Source of the DNA: JBHIET01 sp046760785
GTDB taxonomy: Bacteria > Chloroflexota > Anaerolineae > B4-G1
Assembly (NCBI GenBank): GCA_046760785.1
Contig: JBHIET010000064.1
Span: 1-19,625, forward strand
Reading direction: 5' to 3'
Length of the DNA stretch: 19,625 nt
Shown here one piece after another: positions 1 to 7,098 of the stretch (positions are counted from its first letter, which is position 1; each line of letters starts with the position of its first letter). Made by a program: the position numbers and the translations under genes. The notes below the pieces were generated by a model. The model searched no databases. It worked only from the letters and a program-made list of their open reading frames with translations, and was not told the origin of the DNA.

Positions 1-141
1 ACTCAACCAGCGCTTGTTCCGTAACTGCCAAGGGATTTCCGCCGTGCTGTACTAGGGTCTGCCCTGAGCGGAGCCAAAGGGGGGGATTATTAGGGGGTCA
101 AGAGCAGCGGTCTCTTAGCCCTTGATTGTCAGGCTGTTTCC

Positions 142-768
142 CTAACCTTCATTAAGGTGCGTTGCACCTCGGCTGGTCAACCGTTCCCACGCTGCCCGTA
201 CCTGTACCCGCGTCCACGAGAGTGTGCCTGACGTATCAATGACCACGTCGGCGCGGGCGATTTTCTCCTCCTGAGGAGACTGCGCTCGCACGCGCTGCTC
301 AGCCTCAGCTCGGCTCAGACCTCGCTCGCTCATGATGCGCCGGATCTGTTGCTCCGGCCGGCAGGTCGTGACCCACACGCTGTCGCAACCGTCGGCCATC
401 CCTGCCTCGATGAGTTTGATCGCCTCGATCACCACGACGTCGGCGGAGGCAGCGGCGATGCGGTGGGTGATCGCTTCGAGAGTGGCGGGGTGGACGATGG
501 CCTCCAGCCGCGCCAGCGCTGCGGAGTCGGCGAAGACGAGTGGCCCCAGTTGCGTCCGGTCAATCTCGCCGTCAGGGGCCAGCACCTCTGGCCCGAACGT
601 CTCGACGACTGCTGTGTGGGCAGGGGTGCCGGCCCGCATCACCTCGTGGGCCACTCTGTCTGCGTCAATCGTCTCGGCGCCCAGCTCAGCCAGCACGCGT
701 GCGACGGTGGATTTGCCCGTGCCGACGTTGCCCGTGAGGCCGATGAGCAGTGGACGATGGCTGTTCAT
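142..768 (-). CDS. coaE: Dephospho-CoA kinase
   Basis: Cytoplasmic kinase that phosphorylates the 3'-hydroxyl of dephospho-CoA with ATP, the last step of coenzyme A synthesis. The 208-residue protein has the usual family length. It opens with a P-loop at residues 13-20 (GNVGTGKS), followed by the family's DADRVAHEV segment near residue 36 and an LVFAD...LEAIVHPA stretch typical of CoaE. The ATG start overlaps the stop of the ABC-F gene by four bases (ATGA), so translation is probably coupled; only a weak purine-rich stretch precedes it. It is the last gene of the minus-strand operon that begins near 5930. No clear terminator is visible between its stop and the left edge. The identification is secure from motifs and length. 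Confidence 0.95.
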   Translation of the reverse strand: MNSHRPLLIGLTGNVGTGKSTVARVLAELGAETIDADRVAHEVMRAGTPAHTAVVETFGPEVLAPDGEIDRTQLGPLVFADSAALARLEAIVHPATLEAITHRIAAASADVVVIEAIKLIEAGMADGCDSVWVTTCRPEQQIRRIMSERGLSRAEAEQRVRAQSPQEEKIARADVVIDTSGTLSWTRVQVRAAWERLTSRGATHLNEG

Positions 769-2669
769 ACCCCATCCGTCCAGGCCGCAAGCAGCGCGTC
801 CAATTCCTCCTCGACCGTAGCGTACTCGGCCCCTAATTGGCGCACCCGCTCGACTGCCTTCTGCTCGCTGGCAACGGCCAGTTGGGCCGCCAATTGCTCC
901 AGACGTGCCTCCAACTGATGGATCGCCACTTCAAGTTCGGCCTGACTGCGGGACCGCCGCGCTGCCTCCCGCTCCGCTGCCCTGCGCATCTCCCGCGCAC
1001 GCTCTCTCTTCGTCTCGCCCCGTACCTCCCGGCGTGCCTGCCTCTGCTGCCGCCCCTGCGTCTGCCACTCGTGGTACTCCTCGTACCCCTCCTTGAACTC
1101 CCACAACTGCCCGTCCTCAATCGCCCAGACGTGGGTACTCAGCTCGCGGATCAGGTAACGATCGTGGGTCACAATCAGCAGCGTGCCGCTAAATTCGGAG
1201 AGCGCCTCTTGCAAAACCTCCTGGGAGGGGATGTCGAGGTGGTTGGTCGGCTCATCGAGGATCAAGACGTTCGCACCCTCAAGAGCCAGGACGGCCAACG
1301 CGACGCGGGCCTGCTCGCCGCCGGAAAGATCGCCGACGCGCTTGAAAACGTCGTCGCCGGAGAAGCGGTAACGGCCCAACAGGTTCCGCGCCGGGCTGCT
1401 CTCGATTTCGCCGGCATCCAGGATAGTCTCGAACACGGTTTTTTCGGGGTCAAGGCCCACATGCCCCTGGGGGAAGTAACCCAGGTGCACATTTGCCCCA
1501 ATGCGCACGCGCCCGGCAAGTGGCGGAACCTCGCCCAGTATGGCGCGCACGAGTGTCGTCTTCCCGGAGCCATTAGGCCCCAGCAACGTCACCCGCTGTC
1601 CCCGCCGCAGTTCGAACTTCTGGGCTGTGAAGAGAGGGGCCGCCGGGTCGTAGCCCACGGTGAGGTCGTAGAGGCCCAGCACCAAGTCGCCGCTACGGGC
1701 TGCGTCGCCCAGGTCGAGGTTCAGCGGGCGATACTCTCGCGGTCTCTCGACCCGCTCCATTCGCGCCAGCCGCTTCCGCCGCCCCTTCGCCTCGCGACTG
1801 CGCTGCCCGGCGATGTTGCGGCGGATGAATTCCTCGGTGCGAGCGATGAATTGCTGCTGTCGCTTGTACTTGACCTGTTGGAGGATCAGACGCTCGGCCC
1901 GTTGAGCGGCGTAGGCGGTGTAATTGCCGCGATACCGCTCGAGCCGACCCCATTCCAGTTCCCACACCCGCTCGACGACCCCGTCGAGGAAGGCCCGGTC
2001 GTGCGCCACGACGACCAATGCACCCTTCCACGCTTTGAGGAAGTTCTCCAGCCACTCGATACCCGCCAGGTCGAGATGGTTGGTCGGCTCGTCCAGCAGC
2101 AGCAGATCGGGCTCCTCCAGCAGAAGCCGGGCCAACAGGGCGCGCGTTTTCTCCCCCCCGCTGAGCTGTGTCACGGGACGCCGAAAATCGTCCTCCTCGA
2201 AACCCAGCCCAGAGAGCACTTGCTCGATGCGTTGCTGGTAGGTGTATCCGCCGGCCAGTTCAAATGCCTCCAGAGCTGGGCCGTACCGCTGCAACGCCTC
2301 CTCACAGGTCGCGGGATCCGCCATGACCCTCTCCAGGTGGCGCAGTTCGGCGGCTTGGGCCTGCAGGTCGGTGAAGACCTCTAGCATTGCATCCCACAGT
2401 GTCCCGGTGGCAGAGAAGCGGTGTCCTGAGCCTGTTGAGGGGTCGGCCTGCTGGGGGAGGTAGGCGATGCGCAGCCCCTTGGCCTTATGGATGGTGCCAG
2501 CGGTGGGTTTCTCCAACCCAGCCATCAGGCACAGCAGCGTGGTTTTGCCAGAGCCATTGGGCCCGATCAGGGCGATTTTGGCCCCGTGGGGAATCTCAAG
2601 GGACACGCCTTCGAAGACGTCCTGCGGGCCGTAGGATTTAGCTAGATTGCTGGCGGTCAGGATGGACAT
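765..2669 (-). CDS. ABC-F family ATPase (Uup/YdiF-like)
   Basis: Soluble tandem ATP-binding-cassette protein of 634 residues with no membrane segments, the ABC-F layout. Family members act on ribosomes in translation or antibiotic protection; the exact role here is unknown. Domain 1 has Walker A GPNGSGKTT (36-44), signature LSGGE (169-173) and Walker B ending DEPTNHLD (193-200). An Arg/Lys-rich linker lies around 260-310. Domain 2 has a second GPNGSGKTT (364-372), LSGGE (448-452) and DEPTNHLD (472-479). A charged coiled-coil tail (about 540-630) resembles Uup/YdiF C-termini. I chose the ATG at 2669 (MSILTASNLAKSYG) because homologous cassettes start this way; an upstream TTG at 2723 would overlap the kinase gene. 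A short PSTGSGHRF segment after the Q-loop looks like a repeat inserted in the gene. It overlaps coaE by 4 bp. Confidence 0.93.
   Translation of the reverse strand: MSILTASNLAKSYGPQDVFEGVSLEIPHGAKIALIGPNGSGKTTLLCLMAGLEKPTAGTIHKAKGLRIAYLPQQADPSTGSGHRFSATGTLWDAMLEVFTDLQAQAAELRHLERVMADPATCEEALQRYGPALEAFELAGGYTYQQRIEQVLSGLGFEEDDFRRPVTQLSGGEKTRALLARLLLEEPDLLLLDEPTNHLDLAGIEWLENFLKAWKGALVVVAHDRAFLDGVVERVWELEWGRLERYRGNYTAYAAQRAERLILQQVKYKRQQQFIARTEEFIRRNIAGQRSREAKGRRKRLARMERVERPREYRPLNLDLGDAARSGDLVLGLYDLTVGYDPAAPLFTAQKFELRRGQRVTLLGPNGSGKTTLVRAILGEVPPLAGRVRIGANVHLGYFPQGHVGLDPEKTVFETILDAGEIESSPARNLLGRYRFSGDDVFKRVGDLSGGEQARVALAVLALEGANVLILDEPTNHLDIPSQEVLQEALSEFSGTLLIVTHDRYLIRELSTHVWAIEDGQLWEFKEGYEEYHEWQTQGRQQRQARREVRGETKRERAREMRRAAEREAARRSRSQAELEVAIHQLEARLEQLAAQLAVASEQKAVERVRQLGAEYATVEEELDALLAAWTDGV
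2421..2443. repeat. Short palindromic-type repeat inside the ABC-F gene
   Basis: The plus-strand text includes GTCCTGAGCCTGTTGAGG, close to the dispersed unit CCTGAGCCTGTCGAAGG that I recall from many Chloroflexota and proteobacterial genomes. Here it is translated in frame as PSTGSGHR in ABC-F domain 1, just after the Q-loop, where relatives usually have a shorter loop. The match is by recollection, not by search. Confidence 0.55.
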
Positions 2670-2707
2670 AGGGTTGGTTCCAATGATTATCTTTGGCGCA
2701 TCGTACC

Positions 2708-4048
2708 TCAATACTCGTAGCAACTGCCGCCGATGAACTCCCGCAGGAGCGAATCGGGCGGGATGGCCGATTCGTCCTCGACCGGGGTCACGGCCTTCAG
2801 GAGATGGTAGACGCGTTCGGCGCGTGCGAAAGCATCTTCCCGCAGCGGATCGTCCTTATATTGTTCAACCCACCGCTCGAAGTTCTCGAACAGCCTGACC
2901 TTCATAACGGAGAGTTCATACGGCAGGCCGCTGTTGACGATGTAGTCGGTCGTGTTGATGTAGGGGATGATGTTGCGCAGTTCGCTGGAGCGGACATAGT
3001 GCCAGTGTTCCAGCGTCTGCTGTGGATCGTAGGCGCGGTGGGAGGCATCCCGCTCCATGCGGCGCATCAACCGCAAATCCGTCCAGCGAATAAATCTGTC
3101 ATCTGGGCCTTTCATCTGCAGCAACGGCTCGATGTACAGTTTGAACTTGCGTGCGTCGTCAACCCCCTCGGTCATCGGAGCGTACAGGCCATGCAGGCTG
3201 TCAATGAGGATAATGTCGTTCGGCCCGATCTGCATCGGGGTGTGGTCGTCGTGGCGTTTGCCGGCCTTAAAGTCGTATAACGGAGTCAGTACCTCCTCCC
3301 CGGCGATCAGGCGCACCAGGTGCTCATTGATGAGTTTCAGATCGAGGGCCTGCGGCGTCTCGAAGTCGTAGTCGCCGAACTCGTCCCTGGGGTGGAGTTC
3401 CAAATCGAAAAAGTAGTTATCCACGGTGAGGGGAACCAGGCTGAGGCCCATCCTACTCAACAGGTGACTGAGCTTGATAGTCGTCGTCGTCTTGCCGGAG
3501 GAGGAGGGGCCAGCGATGATGACGATCTTCACGCTATCTCGTCGCTCCCTGATGATCTCGGACGCGGTCGTGACGTCCTCGTTGTAGGCGCGGTCGGTCT
3601 CCCGCACGATCTGAGGGAATTCTCCCCGTGCAATGCGGGCGTTCAACCGCTCGACTGTGTGAAGGTCGTGATCCACGGCCCAGTTCAGCACCTCCCAGAG
3701 CTTACGCCAGGGGATATTTTCGGAGGGGCGCACCGAGCGCCTGGCCCGTTCCTGACGTCGGCGGGCCCGCTCGTCGCGATAGAGAATGTAGGCTTTGGCC
3801 GTCTTGGCGCGGCCGCTCTCAATCAGCACTTTCTCAACGACATCCTGGATTTCCTCGATGGTGGGGGTGTGGCCGGGTGGCGTCACATCTTCCAGCATAG
3901 CCACGACCTGGTCGGTCAGGCCCTCGGCGATGGAGCGGTCGCGACCGCCCACGGCCACCGCCGCCCGATAGATGGCGTTGGTGATGCGCTCTTTTCGGAA
4001 GGGAACCACCGCCCCCGTGCGCTTGACCACGTGGGTAATCTCCGCCAT
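2708..4048 (-). CDS. ATP-cone domain fused to uridine kinase/phosphoribulokinase-like kinase
   Basis: Predicted cytoplasmic nucleoside or sugar kinase of 446 residues with an N-terminal regulatory domain. Residues 1-92 (VVKRTGAVVPFRKERITNAI, then RAKTAKAYILYRDERAR) match the ATP-cone, the nucleotide-sensing domain of ribonucleotide reductases and NrdR. From about 172 onward lies a uridine kinase/phosphoribulokinase-type P-loop domain: Walker A GPSSSGKTT (180-188), TVDNYF (208-213), YDFETPQALD, and later IILIDSLHGL as Walker B-like segment. The ATG at 4048 was chosen because GAGGAG lies four bases upstream, whereas the longer GTG start at 4060 has no such site. It starts 8 bp after the NUDIX stop and is followed 38 bp later by the ABC-F gene. 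Kinase class is well supported; substrate is not determined, with uridine or a related nucleoside likeliest. Confidence 0.85.
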   Translation of the reverse strand: MAEITHVVKRTGAVVPFRKERITNAIYRAAVAVGGRDRSIAEGLTDQVVAMLEDVTPPGHTPTIEEIQDVVEKVLIESGRAKTAKAYILYRDERARRRQERARRSVRPSENIPWRKLWEVLNWAVDHDLHTVERLNARIARGEFPQIVRETDRAYNEDVTTASEIIRERRDSVKIVIIAGPSSSGKTTTTIKLSHLLSRMGLSLVPLTVDNYFFDLELHPRDEFGDYDFETPQALDLKLINEHLVRLIAGEEVLTPLYDFKAGKRHDDHTPMQIGPNDIILIDSLHGLYAPMTEGVDDARKFKLYIEPLLQMKGPDDRFIRWTDLRLMRRMERDASHRAYDPQQTLEHWHYVRSSELRNIIPYINTTDYIVNSGLPYELSVMKVRLFENFERWVEQYKDDPLREDAFARAERVYHLLKAVTPVEDESAIPPDSLLREFIGGSCYEY

Positions 4049-4056
4049 GATGCTCC

Positions 4057-4614
4057 TCACTTCTCAGATTGCCTGCGCTCCAGCCAAAACAGTGCCAGCA
4101 CCAACGCTGCCGCCCACGCCAGCCCCTTGAACTCGCCATCCATCAAGGCTTCCTCCACCTCGGCCCGGTTGAGCCTAAGCAGTTGCTGCTCCTCCAGGTC
4201 GTCCGCGTTGGTCGGCGTGGCCCAGTGCGCCCGGCGGGCCAGGAACAGGTTGGCCACACCGCAACCCCGGTTGCCGTTCACGACGTAGCGTCCCAGAGGA
4301 ATCCAATCGGGTGCCTCGTAACCCGTCTCTTCCCGTAGCTCCCGCTGCGCTGCCGCCAGGGGCTCTTCGCCCGGCTCCAGATAGCCGCCCACGAGCGCCA
4401 GGGACATGCCAGCGATGGCGTACTTGGTCTGGCGGAAGCAGAGGAACTCGCCTGCTTCGGTCACCACGACTACGATGACGTAGTCGGGCGTGACGACCCA
4501 CGGCCAGTCCGGGATGATCTGGCCATCTGGTAGCTCGACGGTGTGACTTTCTACTTTCAAGAACTTGCCGCTGTCCAGGACGGTTCGGCGGGAGAGCGTC
4601 TTCCAGCGTTGCAC
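4057..4614 (-). CDS. NUDIX hydrolase (ADP-ribose pyrophosphatase-like)
   Basis: A 185-residue hydrolase of nucleoside diphosphates linked to another moiety. It contains a complete Nudix box: Gly77, then Glu83, then RELREETGY at 91-99, fitting G-x5-E-x7-REUxEExGU, so metal-binding glutamates are intact. The N-terminal part (SGKFLKVESHTVELPDG) resembles ADP-ribose pyrophosphatases of the NudF type, and length agrees. A short hydrophobic stretch near the C-terminus (AWAAALVLALFWL) may pack as a helix or touch the membrane. The start is GTG, supported by AGGAGGGG at 4620-4627 about seven bases upstream; this site overlaps the aminotransferase stop. It belongs to the five-gene operon. NUDIX identity is certain; ADP-ribose as substrate is an inference. 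Confidence 0.9.
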   Translation of the reverse strand: MQRWKTLSRRTVLDSGKFLKVESHTVELPDGQIIPDWPWVVTPDYVIVVVVTEAGEFLCFRQTKYAIAGMSLALVGGYLEPGEEPLAAAQRELREETGYEAPDWIPLGRYVVNGNRGCGVANLFLARRAHWATPTNADDLEEQQLLRLNRAEVEEALMDGEFKGLAWAAALVLALFWLERRQSEK

Positions 4615-4625
4615 AAGCTCCCCTC

Positions 4626-5930
4626 CTATGCCGATTCGGCCAGCACTGCCTGGCGGAAGATCGCCAGCCCCTCGTCCACCTGCTCGCGGGTGATAGTCAG
4701 CGGCGGGATGAGGCGGATGGTCTGGGTCCAGTGGCCGCAGGGGTACATGAGCAAGCCGTCCGCGAGCGCCCGTTCGAGGATGCGGCGGACGGCCTCGGGG
4801 TTGGGCTCTTTGGTGCCGGGCTTGACGAACTCGGCGGCGACCATCAGCCCCACGCCTCGCACGTCCCCCAGGATGGACACCTCGGCCTGCAACTCGCGCA
4901 GCACCCCCAGCATATAGTCACCCTGGACGCGGGCATTCTCCAACAGGTTCTCCTCGCGGATCACCTCCAGCGTGGCCAGGGCCGCCGCGCAGGAGATGGG
5001 GTTGCCGCCGTAGGTGGTGCCGTGCGACGCCGGCCCCCACCTGCGCATGATCTCTCGGCGCGCCGCCGTCGCGCCCAGCGGGAAGCCGTTGGCGATGCCC
5101 TTGGCCAGGCAGACGATATCCGGCTCCACGCCGAACGCCTGGGCCGCGAACCACTCGCCGGTGCGGCCAAAGCCGGTCTGTACCTCGTCGAAGATGAGCA
5201 GGATGCCGTGCCGGTCAGCAATCTGGCGCAGCGCGACCAGCCAACTGCGCGGCGGGATGACGTAGCCACCCTCGCCCTGGATCGGCTCGACCAGGAAAGC
5301 GGCCACGTCCTCAGGCGCGATCACGTACCCGAACAGCCGGCCGATGTCCTCCAGCGCCTCCTGTGCGCACGGTTCCGCGCCGGGGGCCGACGAGCGGTAG
5401 GGGTAGGGGAAGCGGGCGAAGTACACGTCGGGAAGGAAGGGGCCGTGACCGGTGCGGTACTTCACTTTGGACGTGGTGACGGTCGCGGCTCCCATCGTGC
5501 GCCCGTGGAATCCGCCCAGGAAGGCGATGATCCCCCGCCGTCCCGTCGCATAGCGGGCCAGTTTGAGCGCACCTTCGACCGCCTCGGCCCCGCTGTTGCC
5601 GAAGAAGAACACATCGGCGCCTCCGGGCGTGATCTGCCCCAACTCCCAGGCCAGCCGCAGCAATGGTTCGTGGACGATCACACCGACAGGGGCGTGGACC
5701 ATCCGCTCCATCTGTTCACGGGCCGCCGCCACGACGCGCGGGTGGTTGTGCCCCACGTTACAGGCACCGAACCCGGCCAGGAAGTCGAGGTAGCGCCGCT
5801 TGTCGCGCCCGTACACGTAGACCCCTTCGGCGCGGTCCGCTGGCAGATTGGGCCAGTCCTGCGCCAGGCAGGGAGCCAGCAGGTCGTCCAGATGCGCGAG
5901 CAGTTCCTCAAAAGGTGGATGTTCTCTCAC
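4626..5930 (-). CDS. Class III PLP-dependent aminotransferase (GabT/ArgD-like)
   Basis: Cytoplasmic aminotransferase of 434 residues in fold-type I, subgroup III, which transfers omega-amino groups such as those of 4-aminobutyrate or acetylornithine to a 2-oxo acid. Visible markers are NSGAEAVE (112-119) for the phosphate-binding turn, FHGRT (151-155), DEVQTGFGRTG (248-258) with the cofactor-binding Asp248, and the Schiff-base Lys277 in CLAKGIANGFPLGA. TTYGGNP follows, another conserved cofactor contact. The GTG start at 5930 is supported by GGAGG eight bases upstream. It is the first gene of the operon, downstream of the promoter at 5974-6001. The substrate cannot be told from the sequence; 4-aminobutyrate-type enzymes are the closest impression. 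Confidence 0.9.
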   Translation of the reverse strand: MREHPPFEELLAHLDDLLAPCLAQDWPNLPADRAEGVYVYGRDKRRYLDFLAGFGACNVGHNHPRVVAAAREQMERMVHAPVGVIVHEPLLRLAWELGQITPGGADVFFFGNSGAEAVEGALKLARYATGRRGIIAFLGGFHGRTMGAATVTTSKVKYRTGHGPFLPDVYFARFPYPYRSSAPGAEPCAQEALEDIGRLFGYVIAPEDVAAFLVEPIQGEGGYVIPPRSWLVALRQIADRHGILLIFDEVQTGFGRTGEWFAAQAFGVEPDIVCLAKGIANGFPLGATAARREIMRRWGPASHGTTYGGNPISCAAALATLEVIREENLLENARVQGDYMLGVLRELQAEVSILGDVRGVGLMVAAEFVKPGTKEPNPEAVRRILERALADGLLMYPCGHWTQTIRLIPPLTITREQVDEGLAIFRQAVLAESA

Positions 5931-5973
5931 GGTTCGATCCTCCAGTCAGCGTAGTAATCACCCTTGCTGTAAC

Positions 5974-6001
5974 AGTGTACCCAAAACGGGCGACATGTCA
6001 A
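5974..6001 (-). promoter_or_regulatory. Sigma-70-type promoter of the aminotransferase-coaE operon
   Basis: On the minus strand a perfect TTGACA (-35, at 6001-5996) is followed after 16 bases by TACACT (-10, at 5979-5974), about 45 bases ahead of the aminotransferase start. Its -35 box lies only seven bases from the -35 of the divergent promoter. Confidence 0.65.
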
Positions 6002-6008
6002 CCGCGAT

Positions 6009-6037
6009 TTGACGAAGAAGCATATAAGGTTTACAAT
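6009..6037 (+). promoter_or_regulatory. Sigma-70-type promoter, divergent, toward the NarI/HdrD-like genes
   Basis: TTGACG (6009-6014), a 17-base spacer and TACAAT (6032-6037), one mismatch per box. Transcription would start near 6044 and give a leader of about 330 nt that includes the transposase relic and the hairpin element before the membrane gene at 6373. No better promoter is visible closer to that gene. Confidence 0.6.
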
Positions 6038-6194
6038 GTTTATAAAGGACTTGCAAGAAATAAATCCTCCCAGACGCTTGTACACGTGTATGAGTGCAGC
6101 CGAGGTGCGGCAGCAACTGATTGAGCAAAAAGGGTACACAGATGAAGAGTTGCCATCACGACAAACCATCAACACCAAGCTCAGAGATATGAAT
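6036..6194 (+). pseudogene. Transposase relic (DDE, ISAzo13-like), internal fragment
   Basis: About 53 codons in one frame read FIKDLQEINPPRRLYTCM followed by SAAEVRQQLIEQKGYTDEEL, PSRQTINTKLRDMN. The stretch AEVRQQLIEQKGYTDEELP...QTI..KL is, from memory, a helix-turn-helix segment of a transposase family annotated as ISAzo13-like or Rhodopirellula-type DDE transposases. Full proteins are several hundred residues long and continue with LGYYPKKVAK; here similarity stops at RDMN and the rest is missing. There is no start, catalytic domain or terminal repeat, so this is a dead fragment. Base composition is more AT-rich than in surrounding genes, consistent with foreign origin. Family assignment is by recall only. 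Confidence 0.55.
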
Positions 6195-6210
6195 ATAATA
6201 CCAGGAGGTA

Positions 6211-6356
6211 ACTACTCACCCCAAGCTCCAAGTCCCCGTCCCGGGGACGTCGTATGCGGTAGATGACCACTTTGCCGTGCCGTTTTGCGCTCGAGACGCC
6301 CCCGAGACGGGGGCTACGAGCCTGAAAAACGATCTACGCTGCTCAGGCTGAGTAGT
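6211..6356. repeat. Hairpin-rich small element with inverted ends (MITE-like or structured leader)
   Basis: The ends are inverted: ACTACTCACCC at 6211-6221 and GGCTGAGTAGT at 6346-6356, whose reverse complement matches at 10 of 11 positions. Inside are two tight stem-loops: GTCCCCG/CGGGGAC with loop TCC (6232-6248) and GCCCCCG/CGGGGGC with loop AGA (6298-6314), the latter extended by GCTCG/CGAGC (6289-6293 with 6317-6321). GTAGAT (6259-6264) can pair with ATCTAC (6332-6337). A direct repeat ACCAGGAGGT stands just outside on both sides (6200-6209 and 6360-6369); the right copy contains the ribosome binding site of the next gene. It may be a non-autonomous mobile element, or a folded 5' leader. 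Confidence 0.5.
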
Positions 6357-6372
6357 GACACCAGGAGGTTGG

Positions 6373-7086
6373 ATGGAGATCATTGCACTTCTCTTCCACT
6401 ATATCACCCCATACATCGCTGTCGTCGTTTTCTTCGGGGGGATTGCCTACCAGCTCTACCGTTGGCGGCAGAAAAGCTCGGTGACCGTTCACCTCTCCCT
6501 TTTCCCACGCCCCCAGGGTCGTTTGGGACGATTGATAGACACGCTGGTGGATATTCTCACTTTGAGGGGGCTTTGGAAGGTGAACAAGCCGCTTTGGGCG
6601 GGGGGATTTATCATGCATCTCGGCCTTTTCTTGCTATTGGTAGGGCACGTTCGGGCCTTTACCGATTACTACTTTCTCTGGGATCTGCTGCAATGGGGGG
6701 AGGAGCAGCAGACCGAGTTTTCTCACGTAGCTGGGACCATCGCCGGCCTGCTCTTTATGATACCTCTCTTCTACCTGTTGGCTCGCCGGTTCAGTGGTGC
6801 GGTCAAGTGGCTTTCCAACCCGGAGGATTATTTCGTCCTGGTATTGCTGATAGGGATCGCGATCACGGGAAATCATATGCGTTTCCTGCGGGAAGTGGAC
6901 GCTCATCAGGTACGTGACTTTATCCAGGGCTTGTTCTTCTTCCGTTGGCAGCCGGCCCCCATGAGCACCGGCACATCTTTCCTCTACCACTTTGCCTTTG
7001 TGCAACTGCTGATGGTCTATTTTCCTTTCAGCAAGCTGATGCACACTGTCGGCAGTGTGTTCTCCAAGATGGTAGCCAGGAATTAA
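6373..7086 (+). CDS. NarI/DsrM-like haem b membrane subunit
   Basis: Integral membrane protein of 237 residues with about five hydrophobic helices, resembling the gamma subunit of nitrate reductase and DsrM/HmeC-type quinol oxidases. Candidate axial haem ligands are His82 and His92 in one helix (IMHLGLFLLLVGH) and His206 and His224 in the last helix (YHFAFVQLL...KLMH). Their spacings of 10 and 18 residues are the same as those of the four NarI haem ligands, strong evidence for two b haems and quinol chemistry. The ATG at 6373 was chosen over the GTG at 6355 because AGGAGG (6363-6368) lies four bases ahead. The iron-sulfur gene starts 12 bp after its stop. Likely function is passing electrons between menaquinone and that partner. 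Confidence 0.85.
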   Translation: MEIIALLFHYITPYIAVVVFFGGIAYQLYRWRQKSSVTVHLSLFPRPQGRLGRLIDTLVDILTLRGLWKVNKPLWAGGFIMHLGLFLLLVGHVRAFTDYYFLWDLLQWGEEQQTEFSHVAGTIAGLLFMIPLFYLLARRFSGAVKWLSNPEDYFVLVLLIGIAITGNHMRFLREVDAHQVRDFIQGLFFFRWQPAPMSTGTSFLYHFAFVQLLMVYFPFSKLMHTVGSVFSKMVARN

Positions 7087-7098
7087 GGAGGGCGCATA

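Noticed and set aside
2..55. Short open stretch ending in TAG at the left edge (LNQRLFRNCQGISAVLY)
   Set aside because: Only 17 codons, no identifiable family; it could be the end of a gene from outside the window but cannot be supported.
837..2384. A 515-codon open frame on the plus strand opposite the ABC-F gene
   Set aside because: It is the GC-rich shadow of a gene with two complete ATPase cassettes on the other strand; its product has no recognisable domain.
4731..5954. A 407-codon open frame opposite the aminotransferase
   Set aside because: Mirror of a well-supported gene; no motifs and no ribosome site.
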